This document shows, in pieces, positions 20,794 through 24,506 of a stretch of DNA of 24,506 bases. The stretch spans positions 224 to 24,729 of the forward strand of contig JAKCWW010009035.1 in assembly GCA_026260175.1 (NCBI GenBank). The letters run 5' to 3'. Numbering within the stretch: position 1 is the first letter of the stretch; each line of letters opens with the position of its first letter. This DNA is from Reticulitermes lucifugus. Lineage: Eukaryota; Arthropoda; Insecta; Blattodea; Rhinotermitidae. The notes under the pieces are model-generated. The model did no database searches, was not told the DNA's origin, and saw only the letters and a list, made by a program, of their open reading frames with translations. A program made the position numbers and the translations under genes.

Positions 20794-23736
20794 CATATAC
20801 CTGTTCCAAGCAGGATTTAAACCTGAAAACCCAGAGTTAAGATATTTAAGACCCTGTATGCTGCATACTCTATGGCCACTGCAATTGGCATATTTAGACC
20901 CTGGCTTATTACATTTAGCTGTAAGTATTGTAAAGTGCTAACCCTGAACTTGTGGAAATGTTTCTACAGAATTATTACTCCAACTAGGCTACAACTTATA
21001 CTTCAAATGCACTAGAATATTGGAAAGAGTGTTACCAACCTGCAATAATTACACTCAGACGTGAGAAATTCTTGAACCCACTGTAATTGAACAACAAACA
21101 ATGTCATGATGTGCAGGGCTGCCACCACTTGAACACAACGCAGCACCACACCAAATGGACGATAAAGTTCCTTGTAGCATGACCACCATGTCATACCACC
21201 CAGGAACACGAGAAAGTAGACACCATTTAAAGCGGAAGGTCGCAATATGCCTGCTAGACACAACGATGCCAGTGTTACGCATTTACCTGAAACATATTGT
21301 TGCCTGAATAAATTCCTCTTTAGGTCAATTCACGGTTCACATTTATGAAAGTTGCAGAAATTGGTCCTCTTATTCAGAAATAACACTCAAAATATTTAAG
21401 TGAAGAGGTCAAATTTATTTTGTGAAGAAACTTCCAGTATGATATACTACTGCACACTGCGAGGAAAAAAAAAAGCCTCACATATTGCTCACAAACGTCT
21501 TTCTAACAAATCACACACTTCACCTGTGTAAGCATGTTATTTTTTGTGAGCACACCACAGACTTTTAGTCTTGCTTGGTGGGTTACTTAATGATGTTTCA
21601 AGTGCATGGCTTATACAGCTTTAGGAAGATGGCCACGAATAATAACAAAACAATCACAGTCTACATTAAGGTACTATAATGGAATTTCCCAGAGCAAATG
21701 AGTAAAACCATGGAAATCTTCAGTTGGAACAAACAGTAATCTGGCTGACACTCCAACTAGGTACATCCATATATTCCAATACACACACACACACACACAC
21801 ACTTCCTTGGATTTATGTTCTTGCAGCATAAAAGAACATGCCAACCACAATCTCTCCACATTCCATGGGTATACTTGCATTGCTGCCTGCACAAGCACAT
21901 AATGTTACTTACCTACTGTGATAAAAAAGGCCTTGCGTCTATTGTGATATGCCACAGTGCTCGATACAGGTGGCAGAATAGCAGCTGTCGAGGGAGCACT
22001 AGCTGACGAAGCACGGCTATGTGTGGTTTCTGCTGACAATTTTGTACAACCCACATACACAGCAACTGAGGCTATTAGCATAAGCACTTCTGGAGCGAGG
22101 TAACGAAAACCATCCTCTACTCGAACACCATTTAGTCGAATCAAACCAACATGTCGCAAGATGATTTCTGTTGTGTCTGGAAGACATAATATTCACACAA
22201 CCACTGCTTGCCAGATCTTTCATGTTATAGTCTTACACATTTTCTGCAAGATACATGGAGCTGGTGATTAATGTCAAAAAAATGTGTTCCTTGCAATACA
22301 AGTGGATAAAATTAACACAAATGGGGATGTTATATCAGTCAGCCATTAGATAACTTCAGATGTCTTTTCATTTAATTTATGTACATGGTGGGGTAGCACA
22401 AGCTGGTTTACTCAGATGCCGGTAATTTAGACAAGTGGATTCCAAAATTCAGTCCAGATCATTGGTACATCAAACTTTTAATTAAGTAATTTGTTAATTT
22501 TACCATTTATTGATTATTTATTTAGTGACTTAAGCACAGTTTATTTTACAGTGCTGAAGTAGTCCTGGCCATGCTGAGATACTATTCCAGCATCTGCCTT
22601 GAGACAGAAAAACCTCACAAATAATCTGTCAGGATAGTCAGTGTCACGACCCAGATTTGAACTAGGCACCTCCCAAATATATGTCAAAAGTATAACTGCT
22701 TGAACCATCTTGACTGCTTACTTGCTTCCTTGCTTGGTGGATGACATAAAAAAAACAGTACAGTAATATATGTGCCAGTAAAAATAAATGTTTTTACATG
22801 TTGTGTAACAATGGATGGTAGGATGATTTATAGATAACACGTATTGGAAAGCATATGAAAGAAAGGGGTAATAACACATTTCAAGGCACAATCCACGTAT
22901 TCCCTTGTAAGAACTAATAAAAATAATAATAAACATCAGTAAGTACAGCAGGCCTACAGGGGAAGATCTGAAGTCCACAACTTCCCAAATATGAACAGGA
23001 ATTCTGAGGTGAAGAAGCAGACAAAAAAAGACGCAGGGGAAGGATGAGAAAGAGAGCAAGAAAGAGAAAAACAATGAAGACTTAGACGAAGGAGAATAAT
23101 CATGACTGATAATGGTTAAGCATAATTACTATTGGCAATCATTACTATCACATGTGTAAGAAAGGCAACCTGTACCAAATCCATTATTTTAAGTCCAACA
23201 CTGCAATCCACAATTTTTAATGAGTGACTATTATTTCTGGCACATGACTTAATGTTATGTGATTTCACATAAATGTTTGACAGAAACATTCACTTATGCT
23301 AATTTCTGGAAGTACTTACTGTTGTCCTTTAGAAAGTTTCCATATGGCGGCATAGACAACAGCACAATCTGGAAAGAAACTTGTGCAATGGATGTGAGGA
23401 AACTTAAAACCATCACTGCCCGCAGATACTGTCCTGTGGCACCTGAAATACACAATACAAAGTACCATTTGATAAGTGTTACAAACTCATGTAGCAGCTA
23501 CTAGTTCTACAACTGATATTAAAATCTACAAGGCTCAATCATCCGGAGCCCTAAAGCACAACAACACAAAAGGTGCACCTTGAATACTTGCTAAGGTGAC
23601 ACTGCCCTAAAAAGGATACATCCCACACTGCAACACTCACCATCCATGGTCTTCTGTGTGGGTATCCTCACCATGGGTAGCAGCAGCAGGAGGAGAAGGT
23701 ATATGAACGATAAACCAGTCTGGCGGAAGAGAACGC
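868..23736 (-). CDS. Piezo: Piezo mechanosensitive cation channel, N-terminal part (12 internal exons; partial at both ends)
   Basis: Piezo proteins are very large trimeric plasma-membrane channels that open under membrane tension and pass cations including calcium. Twelve exons (23736-23641, 23442-23320, 22176-21913, 21286-21040, 19732-19576, 13712-13665, 9211-9073, 6458-6349, 6038-5772, 2764-2635, 1933-1743, 1016-868) join with matching phases into about 640 codons without a stop. All visible introns are GT-AG. The product is a chain of hydrophobic segments with Piezo-specific blocks: GVYFLVFLGGMTWW, AWSITYHSWLTFVLLLW, AQYIYGMDL, APLQITVG, RILYMALFLIFVLVFQ and YGFWLTVIIYSMSILVLIYT. These belong to the N-terminal blade made of repeated four-helix units, roughly the first quarter of an insect Piezo of about 2,500 residues. 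The start codon exon, the beam, the cap and the pore are outside the window. No frameshift or stop is seen, so the gene looks intact. Insects can also carry a divergent Piezo-like paralogue, but the resemblance here is to the main Piezo. Confidence 0.96.
1017..1742. other. Piezo intron between exons j and k
   Basis: 726 bp of AT-rich sequence, with no feature recognised beyond its GT-AG ends. Confidence 0.55.
1743..1933 (-). CDS. Piezo: Piezo exon j
   Basis: A 191-nt exon, acceptor TTTTTCAG and donor CAG|GTAAGT, phase 1 in and 0 out. It encodes a polar lead (DADRAKQTSQAMNWLGDFVK), the helix FWIWVVAIMLFVIGISG, and a second helix RILYMALFLIFVLVFQ. The LYMALFLIFVLVFQ block is close to the equivalent stretch of other insect Piezo proteins. 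Confidence 0.97.
2100..2462 (+). mobile_element. LINE ORF2 C-terminal relic
   Basis: Frame 2111-2191 reads LTHREEYKLRVLRNEVQRKV then FGYKKD and a stop. It matches 'LTLREEHRLRVFeNRVLRkiFGpKRD' of insect LINEs and parallels the relic at 7800-7609 on the other strand. Downstream, broken frames include RRRECVDWDQLAMDRVQEL, resembling the next conserved block. It fills most of the intron between exons i and j. Confidence 0.65.
2635..2764 (-). CDS. Piezo: Piezo exon i
   Basis: A 130-nt exon, acceptor GCTTTCCAG and donor AGAG|GTGAGA, phase 0 in and 1 out. It encodes SLYTLFFWITLRQFMQERFE, then a charged segment with RRNTSALEDMAAPLQITVG. The RQF...ER...RR and APLQITVG blocks are typical of the cytosolic loop that follows a membrane helix in the Piezo blade. 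Confidence 0.96.
2765..3978. other. Piezo intron between exons h and i, downstream part
   Basis: AT-rich sequence between exon i and the mariner element. No gene, RNA or clear repeat was recognised. Confidence 0.5.
3979..5273 (+). mobile_element. mariner-like element, nearly full length (copy 1)
   Basis: The 5' end AGTGTGCTTGGAAGTAACGC and the 3' end (read inward, GGGTGTTTGGAAAGTAATGC at about 5273) are terminal inverted repeats. Total length of about 1.3 kb is standard for mariner. It sits in the intron between exons h and i of Piezo, opposite in orientation to the gene. A (TTTTG)n run (5201-5219) lies near its 3' end. Confidence 0.9.
4137..5131 (+). pseudogene. mariner transposase pseudogene (DD34D family)
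   Basis: From ATG 4137 the frame gives MDDLFSTMLRG..., shifts near 4228 to AFYGEDTVDINTVHHWVRKL, then LNGQPQSGRPVTATH and IAQKLNIGLANVSKII, the two helix-turn-helix units. Further shifts follow through GDKSWV / HHYDLEMKSQSLEYR, HNNTRPH and PCYSPHLAPSD. The first catalytic Asp (GDKSW) and the third (APSD) remain. The second is Asn (HNN instead of HDN). At least three frameshifts and a stop make it inactive. Confidence 0.88.
5274..5771. other. Piezo intron between exons h and i, upstream part
   Basis: About 500 bases of AT-rich sequence between the mariner element and exon h. No feature was recognised. Confidence 0.5.
5772..6038 (-). CDS. Piezo: Piezo exon h
   Basis: A 267-nt exon (89 codons, phase 0 to 0), acceptor TTATGCAG and donor AAG|GTAATT. 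It contains the signature AWSITYHSWLTFVLLLW, then WILPNQRHSMMRCSPFLVVY, the helix AIFLLLAQYIYGMDL, and a loop with VNLRQIGF. These match the mid-blade of animal Piezo proteins in order and spacing. It ends CEPLFIK, leading into the next helix. Confidence 0.97.
6349..6458 (-). CDS. Piezo: Piezo exon g
   Basis: A 110-nt exon, acceptor TTCTTGTAG and donor ATG|GTATAC, entering in phase 1 and leaving in phase 0. It encodes an acidic start (EEEIHPGLCEQILDFF), a short amphipathic helix, then SYIGTNIIMM. The NIIMM end joins directly to AWSITYHSW in the next exon, rebuilding one of the best conserved stretches of the Piezo blade. The donor GTATAC is weaker than the others. Confidence 0.95.
6783..6872. 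repeat. (CAAA)/(CCAA)-type degenerate tetranucleotide repeat
   Basis: Interspersed CAAA, CCAA, GAAC and CTAA tetramers over about 90 bases, purine/pyrimidine-biased, in the intron between exons f and g. Confidence 0.85.
6985..7800 (-). mobile_element. LINE 3'-end relic, split by a later insertion
   Basis: On the minus strand 7800-7609 reads GIKPESLTLREEHRLRVFKN and RVLRKILGPKREDVTGVWR, the C-terminal region of an insect non-LTR retrotransposon. After an insertion of about 460 bp, 7140-6985 continues as MIRLDWQGIWHV, then FLKKWGGRVWT, matching the next block (iks.RmrWaGHv...). The two halves join in the expected order. Several stops make it a relic. Confidence 0.7.
7142..7606. mobile_element. 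pogo/Tigger-like non-autonomous element inserted in the LINE relic
   Basis: The left end carries CCAGATTATCGGATATTTCG followed by GATTATCAG. The right end, read inward, carries CCATTATCTGAATCCAGAAA followed by TCCTGATAATTCAG. The two align as imperfect inverted termini built of GATTATC-type motifs, as in pogo/Tigger elements. It disrupts the LINE sequence exactly between two adjacent conserved blocks. No coding region is seen. Confidence 0.45.
7801..9072. other. Piezo intron between exons f and g, upstream part
   Basis: AT-rich sequence with a short (AT)n run at about 8239-8251 and the C/A/purine tract at 8611-8656. The frames at 8540-8758 (+) and 8783-8574 (-) are translations of that low-complexity tract. 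Confidence 0.5.
8611..8656. repeat. C10-A9 junction followed by homopurine run
   Basis: Ten C and nine A bases are followed by an uninterrupted purine run with GA repeats and a seven-G block up to 8655. It is a low-complexity tract, probably replication-slippage derived. Confidence 0.85.
9073..9211 (-). CDS. Piezo: Piezo exon f (linker)
   Basis: A 139-nt exon, acceptor TTTTTTTCAG and donor C|GTGAGT, phase 0 in and phase 1 out. It encodes a hydrophilic segment: LLRNMSPTKYDSTGRRRST, then MQDAHGSVILSDGYEDVIQL. No membrane helix is present, so it belongs to the cytosolic linker between membrane units. The basic run GRRRST fits the R-R-x-S/T consensus of basophilic kinases such as PKA. The assignment to Piezo rests on phase agreement with both neighbours and on its position. 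Confidence 0.85.
9436..10011 (-). mobile_element. Tc1/mariner-superfamily relic with ~100-bp terminal inverted repeats
   Basis: The left arm (9436-9535: GGTGTTATCAAAAATGATTG...) and the right arm (10011-9912 read inward: GGGTGTATCTAAAGCACTTG...) are imperfect inverted repeats of about 100 bases. They share TTGGACAA, a CACC..CAAAACA..GAAAAA block and AGTTCA. Between them lies a transposase C-terminal fragment on the minus strand. At about 575 bp the element has lost most of its coding region. Confidence 0.75.
9670..9885 (-). pseudogene. IS630/Tc1-type transposase C-terminal fragment
   Basis: The frame reads PQSSDFYVWGHLKTLAYSVP, IENDYGHFTNTFF, then PRTFERV-stop-QSLIRCVHV and DPGGGHFEYLL ending in a stop. 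It matches the family pattern 'TPLDFFLWGHLKslVY...tPgvFeRVrqSLirRc.aCieagGgHFEqLL', which contains the last catalytic Asp (here in SSDFY). One in-frame TGA interrupts it. The N-terminal two thirds are missing. Confidence 0.8.
10014..11933. other. Piezo intron between microexon and exon f, no gene seen
   Basis: AT-rich sequence without recognised exons. The 143-residue frame at 11482-11913 (+) and the minus frame at 10463-10245 have no detectable domain and poor coding character. Confidence 0.5.
11934..11961. repeat. (GA)14 microsatellite
   Basis: An uninterrupted GA run of 28 bases, followed by a short GT-rich stretch to about 11999. Confidence 0.95.
11962..13342. other. Piezo intron, no gene or repeat recognised
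   Basis: About 1.4 kb of AT-rich sequence between the GA microsatellite and the LINE fragment. No frame of interest, RNA gene or clear repeat was found. Confidence 0.5.
13343..13510 (+). mobile_element. LINE ORF2 C-terminal fragment
   Basis: An open frame of about 55 codons ends at TGA 13508-13510. It contains GRRRKQLLDDLKEKRRYWKL, KEEALDHTLWRT, and GRGYRPIVRQTTE. This is the end of a non-LTR retrotransposon protein repeatedly seen in insect genomes. It has no stop inside, so the fragment is relatively young. The reverse transcriptase core is absent. Confidence 0.75.
13665..13712 (-). CDS. Piezo: Piezo 48-nt linker microexon (possible cassette exon)
   Basis: A 48-nt candidate exon with acceptor TTTTTAG|GTTAAC and donor CAA|GTACGT, phase 0 on both sides. 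It encodes 16 residues, VNSYEAAATTVNEHTQ, polar and Thr/Ala-rich as expected for the cytosolic linker. The exons on either side also end and start in phase 0, so including or skipping it leaves the frame intact. It is isolated between introns of 5.9 kb and 4.5 kb. The evidence is splice signals, phase and composition only, because this part of Piezo is poorly conserved. Confidence 0.62.
13713..15190. other. Piezo intron upstream of the microexon, no gene seen
   Basis: AT-rich sequence. The short frame at 13896-14090 (+) has no similarity that I recognise, and no repeat family was identified here. Confidence 0.5.
15191..15265 (+). mobile_element. LINE reverse-transcriptase C-terminal fragment
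   Basis: A 24-codon frame before a TAA reads KIYSKAIFAVVLYGCGIW then SLKSEE. It matches the insect LINE block 'kiYktvilpvvLYGCEtWsLtlrEE', which lies just after the reverse transcriptase thumb. Only this fragment is recognisable. It is in the same orientation as the LINE piece at 13343-13510 but belongs to a different part of the protein. Confidence 0.7.
15560..15800. other. CpG-containing island in the large Piezo intron
   Basis: This stretch has an unusually high number of CpG dinucleotides compared with the surrounding CpG-poor intron. On the minus strand it holds TACTAACAG, then 32 bases starting ATGGCGCTCAGCC, then GTAAGG, a splice-like arrangement. No protein similarity was found. It could be a repeat fragment, a cryptic exon or an unmethylated regulatory site. 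Confidence 0.3.
16629..16700. repeat. 72-bp perfect alternating purine-pyrimidine tract
   Basis: Every step from 16629 to 16700 alternates purine and pyrimidine. The tract goes from GTGTGCACACGTGC through a (GC)n core to (GT)n and GTATATGTAT. Such tracts can adopt left-handed Z-DNA under negative supercoiling. It is in the large intron between exons e and f of Piezo. Confidence 0.95.
16701..18044. other. Piezo intron between exons e and f, no gene seen
   Basis: AT-rich sequence. The frame at 17844-18170 (+) overlaps the SINE-like piece and has no recognisable domain. Confidence 0.5.
18045..18235 (+). repeat. tRNA-derived SINE relic
   Basis: A B-box-like AGTTCAAATCTC near 18087 is followed by GTCGTCCATAGCTTTCTC, CTCCACGTCAATAATGGG and TTAATACCTTG. 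This order matches the body of common insect SINEs (gtcgtccatggttttc...ctccacgcaaatgccggg...gtacct). The family name cannot be given without a library search. Confidence 0.5.
18276..18956 (+). mobile_element. mariner-like element, internally deleted and 3'-truncated (copy 2)
   Basis: The terminus GGGCTGTTCCGAAAGTAATG follows a TA dinucleotide (18274-18275), as expected for mariner insertion. The 5' untranslated part and coding region are close to the copy at 3979-5273. Similarity stops near CGTTTCACATTG (about 18956), and no 3' terminal inverted repeat is visible, so the 3' end is lost. Confidence 0.85.
18430..18995 (+). pseudogene. mariner transposase pseudogene with internal deletion
   Basis: From ATG at 18430 the reading gives a mariner-type start, an early stop (the TGA at about 18471), then in other frames VDISTVCHWVLKLR and LNDQPQCGRP of the DNA-binding half. 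At IQENRGK the sequence jumps straight to LCEDPKKAERMNQLCLLLQ, omitting about 360 bp that encode the second helix-turn-helix and the first catalytic aspartate. The C-terminal part keeps HDNARPHTS and PYSPDLALSDFWLFG, including the second and third catalytic Asp positions. The element is inactive. Confidence 0.85.
19576..19732 (-). CDS. Piezo: Piezo exon e
   Basis: A 157-nt exon between acceptor GTTCACAG and donor AGA|GTAAGT. It takes one base to finish the arginine codon of the previous junction and ends in phase 0. It encodes RYLGLTF, a polar loop (DVDPRMQECAEW) and the helix LNPVALLWLYYILGIESYF ending in LLQPR. The QPR end corresponds to the start of the variable cytosolic linker in insect Piezo. 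Confidence 0.94.
19780..19860 (+). repeat. Possible SINE fragment
   Basis: TTGGGAGGTCC followed by TTTCAAATCTCGTCCTTG resembles the anticodon-arm to B-box part of tRNA-derived SINEs (GGGAGGTCC...GTTCAAATCCCGG). It is short and diverged. Confidence 0.35.
19888..20724. other. Piezo intron between exons d and e, no gene seen
   Basis: AT-rich sequence between the SINE-like pieces. Short frames at 20039-20230 (+) and 20565-20299 (-) show no recognised domain. Confidence 0.5.
20725..20793. repeat. Compound (TA)n-(TG)n microsatellite
   Basis: TA-rich repeats at 20725-20752 are followed by ATGTTGTATGTATATG and a long TG run to 20793. It lies immediately 3' of the SINE-like head when read on the minus strand. 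Confidence 0.93.
20798..20888 (-). repeat. tRNA-like SINE head
   Basis: On the minus strand TGGCCATAGAGTATGC resembles a pol III A box, and GGTTTAAATCCTG, about 45 bases later, resembles a B box (consensus GGTTCGANTCC). Spacing fits a tRNA-derived promoter. The (CA)n/(TA)n tract at 20725-20793 follows directly on its 3' side. No intact tRNA cloverleaf was found, so it is not called as a tRNA gene. Confidence 0.45.
21040..21286 (-). CDS. Piezo: Piezo exon d
   Basis: A 247-nt exon, acceptor TGTTTCAG and donor AG|GTTGGT, ending in phase 2. It carries the strongly conserved helix pair with RPSALNGVYFLVFLGGMTWW and CVQVVAALHIMTLFVVQLQW. A better-looking GT lies 4 bases downstream (GTAACA), but only the GTTGGT site keeps frame with the next exon, where AG plus A rebuilds arginine (CRYLGLTF). 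This is one of the clearest Piezo-identifying exons. Confidence 0.95.
21287..21912. other. Piezo intron between exons c and d
   Basis: 626 bp, AT-rich. The only structured element seen is an (AC)n microsatellite at 21781-21802. Confidence 0.6.
21781..21802. repeat. (AC)11 microsatellite
   Basis: Uninterrupted AC dinucleotides over 22 bases, inside the intron between exons c and d. Confidence 0.95.
21913..22176 (-). CDS. Piezo: Piezo exon c
   Basis: A 264-nt exon between acceptor TCTTCCAG and donor G|GTAAGT, phase 1 to phase 1. It starts with an amphipathic stretch containing LRHVGLIR, a motif at the same place in other insect Piezo proteins. A helix follows (APEVLMLIASVAVYVG), then a Ser/Ala/Thr/Pro-rich loop of about 35 residues (SRASSASAPSTAAILPPVSS) that is probably cytosolic and disordered. 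Such loops vary in length and sequence between insects. Confidence 0.94.
22177..22499. other. Remainder of Piezo intron between exons b and c
   Basis: About 320 bases of AT-rich sequence. No gene, RNA or repeat was recognised. Confidence 0.5.
22500..22728 (-). repeat. tRNA-derived SINE relic
   Basis: On the minus strand: an A-box-like start (GATGGTTCAAGCAGT), a B-box-like AGTTCAAATCTGG near 22650, then a body with GTTTTTCTGTCTCAAGGCAG and ATGCTGGAATAGTA, and a 3' tail of AAATAAAT repeats (about 22500-22530). The body resembles the 'caaggcaaatgccgggatagtac' region common to insect tRNA-derived SINEs. It sits in the intron between exons b and c, antisense-neutral to the gene. Confidence 0.6.
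22729..23319. other. Piezo intron sequence, no gene seen
   Basis: AT-rich with a purine-rich stretch at 23010-23095. A 118-residue hydrophobic minus-strand frame (23074-22718) is the complement of that purine-rich and A-rich sequence and has no recognisable domain. Confidence 0.6.
23320..23442 (-). CDS. Piezo: Piezo exon b
   Basis: A 123-nt exon bounded by acceptor TATTTCAG and donor A|GTAAGT, phase 1 on both sides. The junction with the previous exon rebuilds a glycine codon, giving DG-ATGQYLRAVMV. It encodes one membrane helix (VMVLSFLTSIAQVSFQIVLL) and a short loop ending FLKDN. The intron before it is only 198 bp, the shortest in the window. Confidence 0.93.
23641..23736 (-). CDS. Piezo: Piezo exon a (first exon visible)
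   Basis: A 96-nt exon that begins two bases into a codon after acceptor TTCTTCAG and ends in phase 1 at donor G|GTGAGT. It encodes the first visible hydrophobic helix, with the pattern FRQTGLSFIYLLLLLLLPMV followed by a polar stretch ending TMDG. This fits the first transmembrane segments near the Piezo amino terminus. The upstream exon with the initiator methionine is not in the remaining 770 bases to the window end, so the first intron is longer than that. Confidence 0.92.
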
Positions 23737-24005
23737 CTGAAGAACACAAATCATAATTATTAGGTAACAAACAAGTCATGTACACTGAATGTTTTATTTA
23801 GCGTAAGTAAAGTCAATTCAGTTTGGGAATTGTCATCACACTGTTTCCTTTCCATGACACTAAAGGATCAAAATACATGAAACAATTACAGAACAAACTG
23901 CAGGAACAAAAAATGCTGAACAAAACAAACACAACTGCAGGTATTGAACATAAAAGTTTGGATAAAATAAACAGAAATGCAAGATATTCAATAAATACCA
24001 CAAAA
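23737..24005. other. Piezo intron sequence upstream of the first visible exon
   Basis: AT-rich sequence with no recognised exon or repeat. A minus-strand hydrophobic reading frame at 23813-24028 has no Piezo similarity and no suitable donor. The rest of the intron to the window end holds the inverted repeat and the 17-bp tandem motif. Confidence 0.6.
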
Positions 24006-24054
24006 TGACCATCACAACACAACATCAACCATGTCTGTTAAGCACAGTGATACA

Positions 24055-24105
24055 ACACACTTCAACATGTTTGGACCAATAACGTGGTCATCTTCAGGAG
24101 AGGAT
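24055..24105 (-). ncRNA. Degenerate hammerhead-like motif, left arm
   Basis: On the minus strand CTGAAGA (24097-24091) is followed by a clean stem II hairpin, GACCA / TGGTC with loop CGTTAT, then CAAACATGTTG. This fits a core with a very short stem III (A-C, loop AT, G-T) and a GTT cleavage-type triplet, except that the G of the GAAA box is missing. The same base is missing in the right arm. Confidence 0.35.
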
Positions 24106-24233
24106 GCTTTGTAAACAGGTGATATTAAGTCAATCTGCATGGTTTGCAGTGTATCCACTTACATAAATTAAACCTTCATGTTTTAAAGATAATACTGGTT
24201 TTAACTAATTGACTAATACCACCTGTTGACAAA

Positions 24234-24283
24234 GCACTTCCTCCTGAAGATGATCACATTAGAAGTCAAACAGATTGAGGTGC
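24234..24283 (+). ncRNA. Degenerate hammerhead-ribozyme-like motif, right arm
   Basis: GCACTTCCTC (24234-24243) can pair with GAGGTGC (24277-24283) as stem I around the core box CTGAAGA (24244-24250), which fits the hammerhead consensus CUGANGA. A weak stem II follows (TGATC...GAAGTCA), then AAAC at 24268-24271, where a hammerhead would have GAAA. The expected G is C, so the copy is probably inactive. Minimal-stem-III hammerheads of this kind are known in Penelope-like elements. Confidence 0.35.
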
Positions 24284-24459
24284 ATAATTTTGCTTAACAC
24301 ACATATCTGATGTCGTGTTGCAATGGATGTTTGTTTTATACTTAATATTATTTTCACCGTGCATGTTTATTAACACTAGTATACACTTTACCAACACATG
24401 CACTTCCTATTAAAACATTAATAGTTTTAAAAAACCAAGCCCTACATACCGTATATTCT

Positions 24460-24493
24460 CGAATCTAATCCGCACCCGAATCTAATCCGCACC
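24460..24493. repeat. Two perfect tandem copies of a 17-bp motif (possible transposon terminus)
   Basis: CGAATCTAATCCGCACC occurs twice back to back (24460-24476 and 24477-24493), preceded by CATACCGTATATTCT. Short tandem motifs of this type occur at the ends of some DNA transposons in animal genomes. The body of the element would lie past the window end, so the class cannot be named. Confidence 0.5.
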
Positions 24494-24506
24494 CAGTTTT
24501 TGGCGA

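Larger units (their letters stand above)
24006..24335. repeat. Long inverted repeat with hammerhead-like cores (possible Penelope-like element or retrozyme relic)
   Basis: Two arms of about 125-135 bases (24006-24140 and 24203-24335) are imperfect reverse complements separated by about 60 AT-rich bases. Shared blocks include TCATCTTCAGGAG, GCTTTGT.AACAGGTG.TATT, and CTGTTAAGCAC against GTGTGTTAAGC. On the outward-reading strand each arm carries CTGAAGATGA...TC.AAAC. The block belongs to a dispersed foldback-like repeat. Family assignment is an inference. Confidence 0.6.

Noticed and set aside
22640..22715. Possible tRNA gene
   Set aside because: Only A- and B-box-like segments are present; no cloverleaf, and the downstream body is that of a SINE.
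22718..23074. 118-residue hydrophobic minus-strand frame
   Set aside because: It reads through the complement of a purine-rich, A-rich tract; composition alone explains the Phe/Leu/Ser/Ile richness. No family, start context or splice continuity with Piezo.
23813..24028. 71-residue hydrophobic minus-strand frame as a possible Piezo first exon
   Set aside because: No suitable phase-1 donor joins it to exon a and the sequence does not resemble the Piezo amino terminus.

Overview
The window looks like part of the genome of a hemimetabolous insect, possibly a cockroach, termite or other polyneopteran. It is AT-rich, has long introns, and is littered with old LINE, SINE and Tc1/mariner fragments. 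The organism call is an inference from gene similarity and repeat style; no search was run. Nothing prokaryotic is present (no operons, CRISPR arrays or rRNA).

One real gene runs through almost the whole window on the minus strand: the N-terminal part of a Piezo mechanosensitive cation channel. I place 12 internal exons between 23736 (upstream end) and 868 (downstream end). All have GT-AG boundaries and the reading phases agree at every one of the 11 junctions. Together they give 1,921 nt, about 640 codons, with no stop. The true first exon (start codon and first residues) lies beyond 24506, and the rest of the blade plus the pore lie below position 1. Introns range from about 0.2 kb to 5.9 kb. 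The two largest flank a 48-nt in-frame microexon in the variable linker between the first membrane segments and the highly conserved AWSITYHSW block.

The introns hold nearly all the other content. There are two relics of one mariner family: 3979-5273, nearly full length, and 18276-18956, with an internal deletion. A third, short Tc1/mariner-type relic with long terminal inverted repeats lies at 9436-10011. LINE 3'-end relics occur at about 520-720, 2100-2462, 6985-7800 (split by an inserted pogo/Tigger-like element), 13343-13510 and 15191-15265. tRNA-derived SINE-like pieces lie near 18050, 19780, 20800 and 22500-22728. There is a possible piggyBac-type terminus at 120-200. Simple repeats include a 72-bp perfect alternating purine-pyrimidine tract at 16629-16700.

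Upstream of the first visible exon, 24006-24335 is a pair of long inverted arms. Each contains a degenerate hammerhead-ribozyme-like core (CTGAAGA, stem II, AAAC box), as known from Penelope-like elements and retrozymes. The window ends in a perfect 17-bp tandem duplication (24460-24493) that may be the edge of another element. I found no new protein system; the points most worth a second look are the hammerhead-like inverted pair and the frame-neutral Piezo linker microexon.
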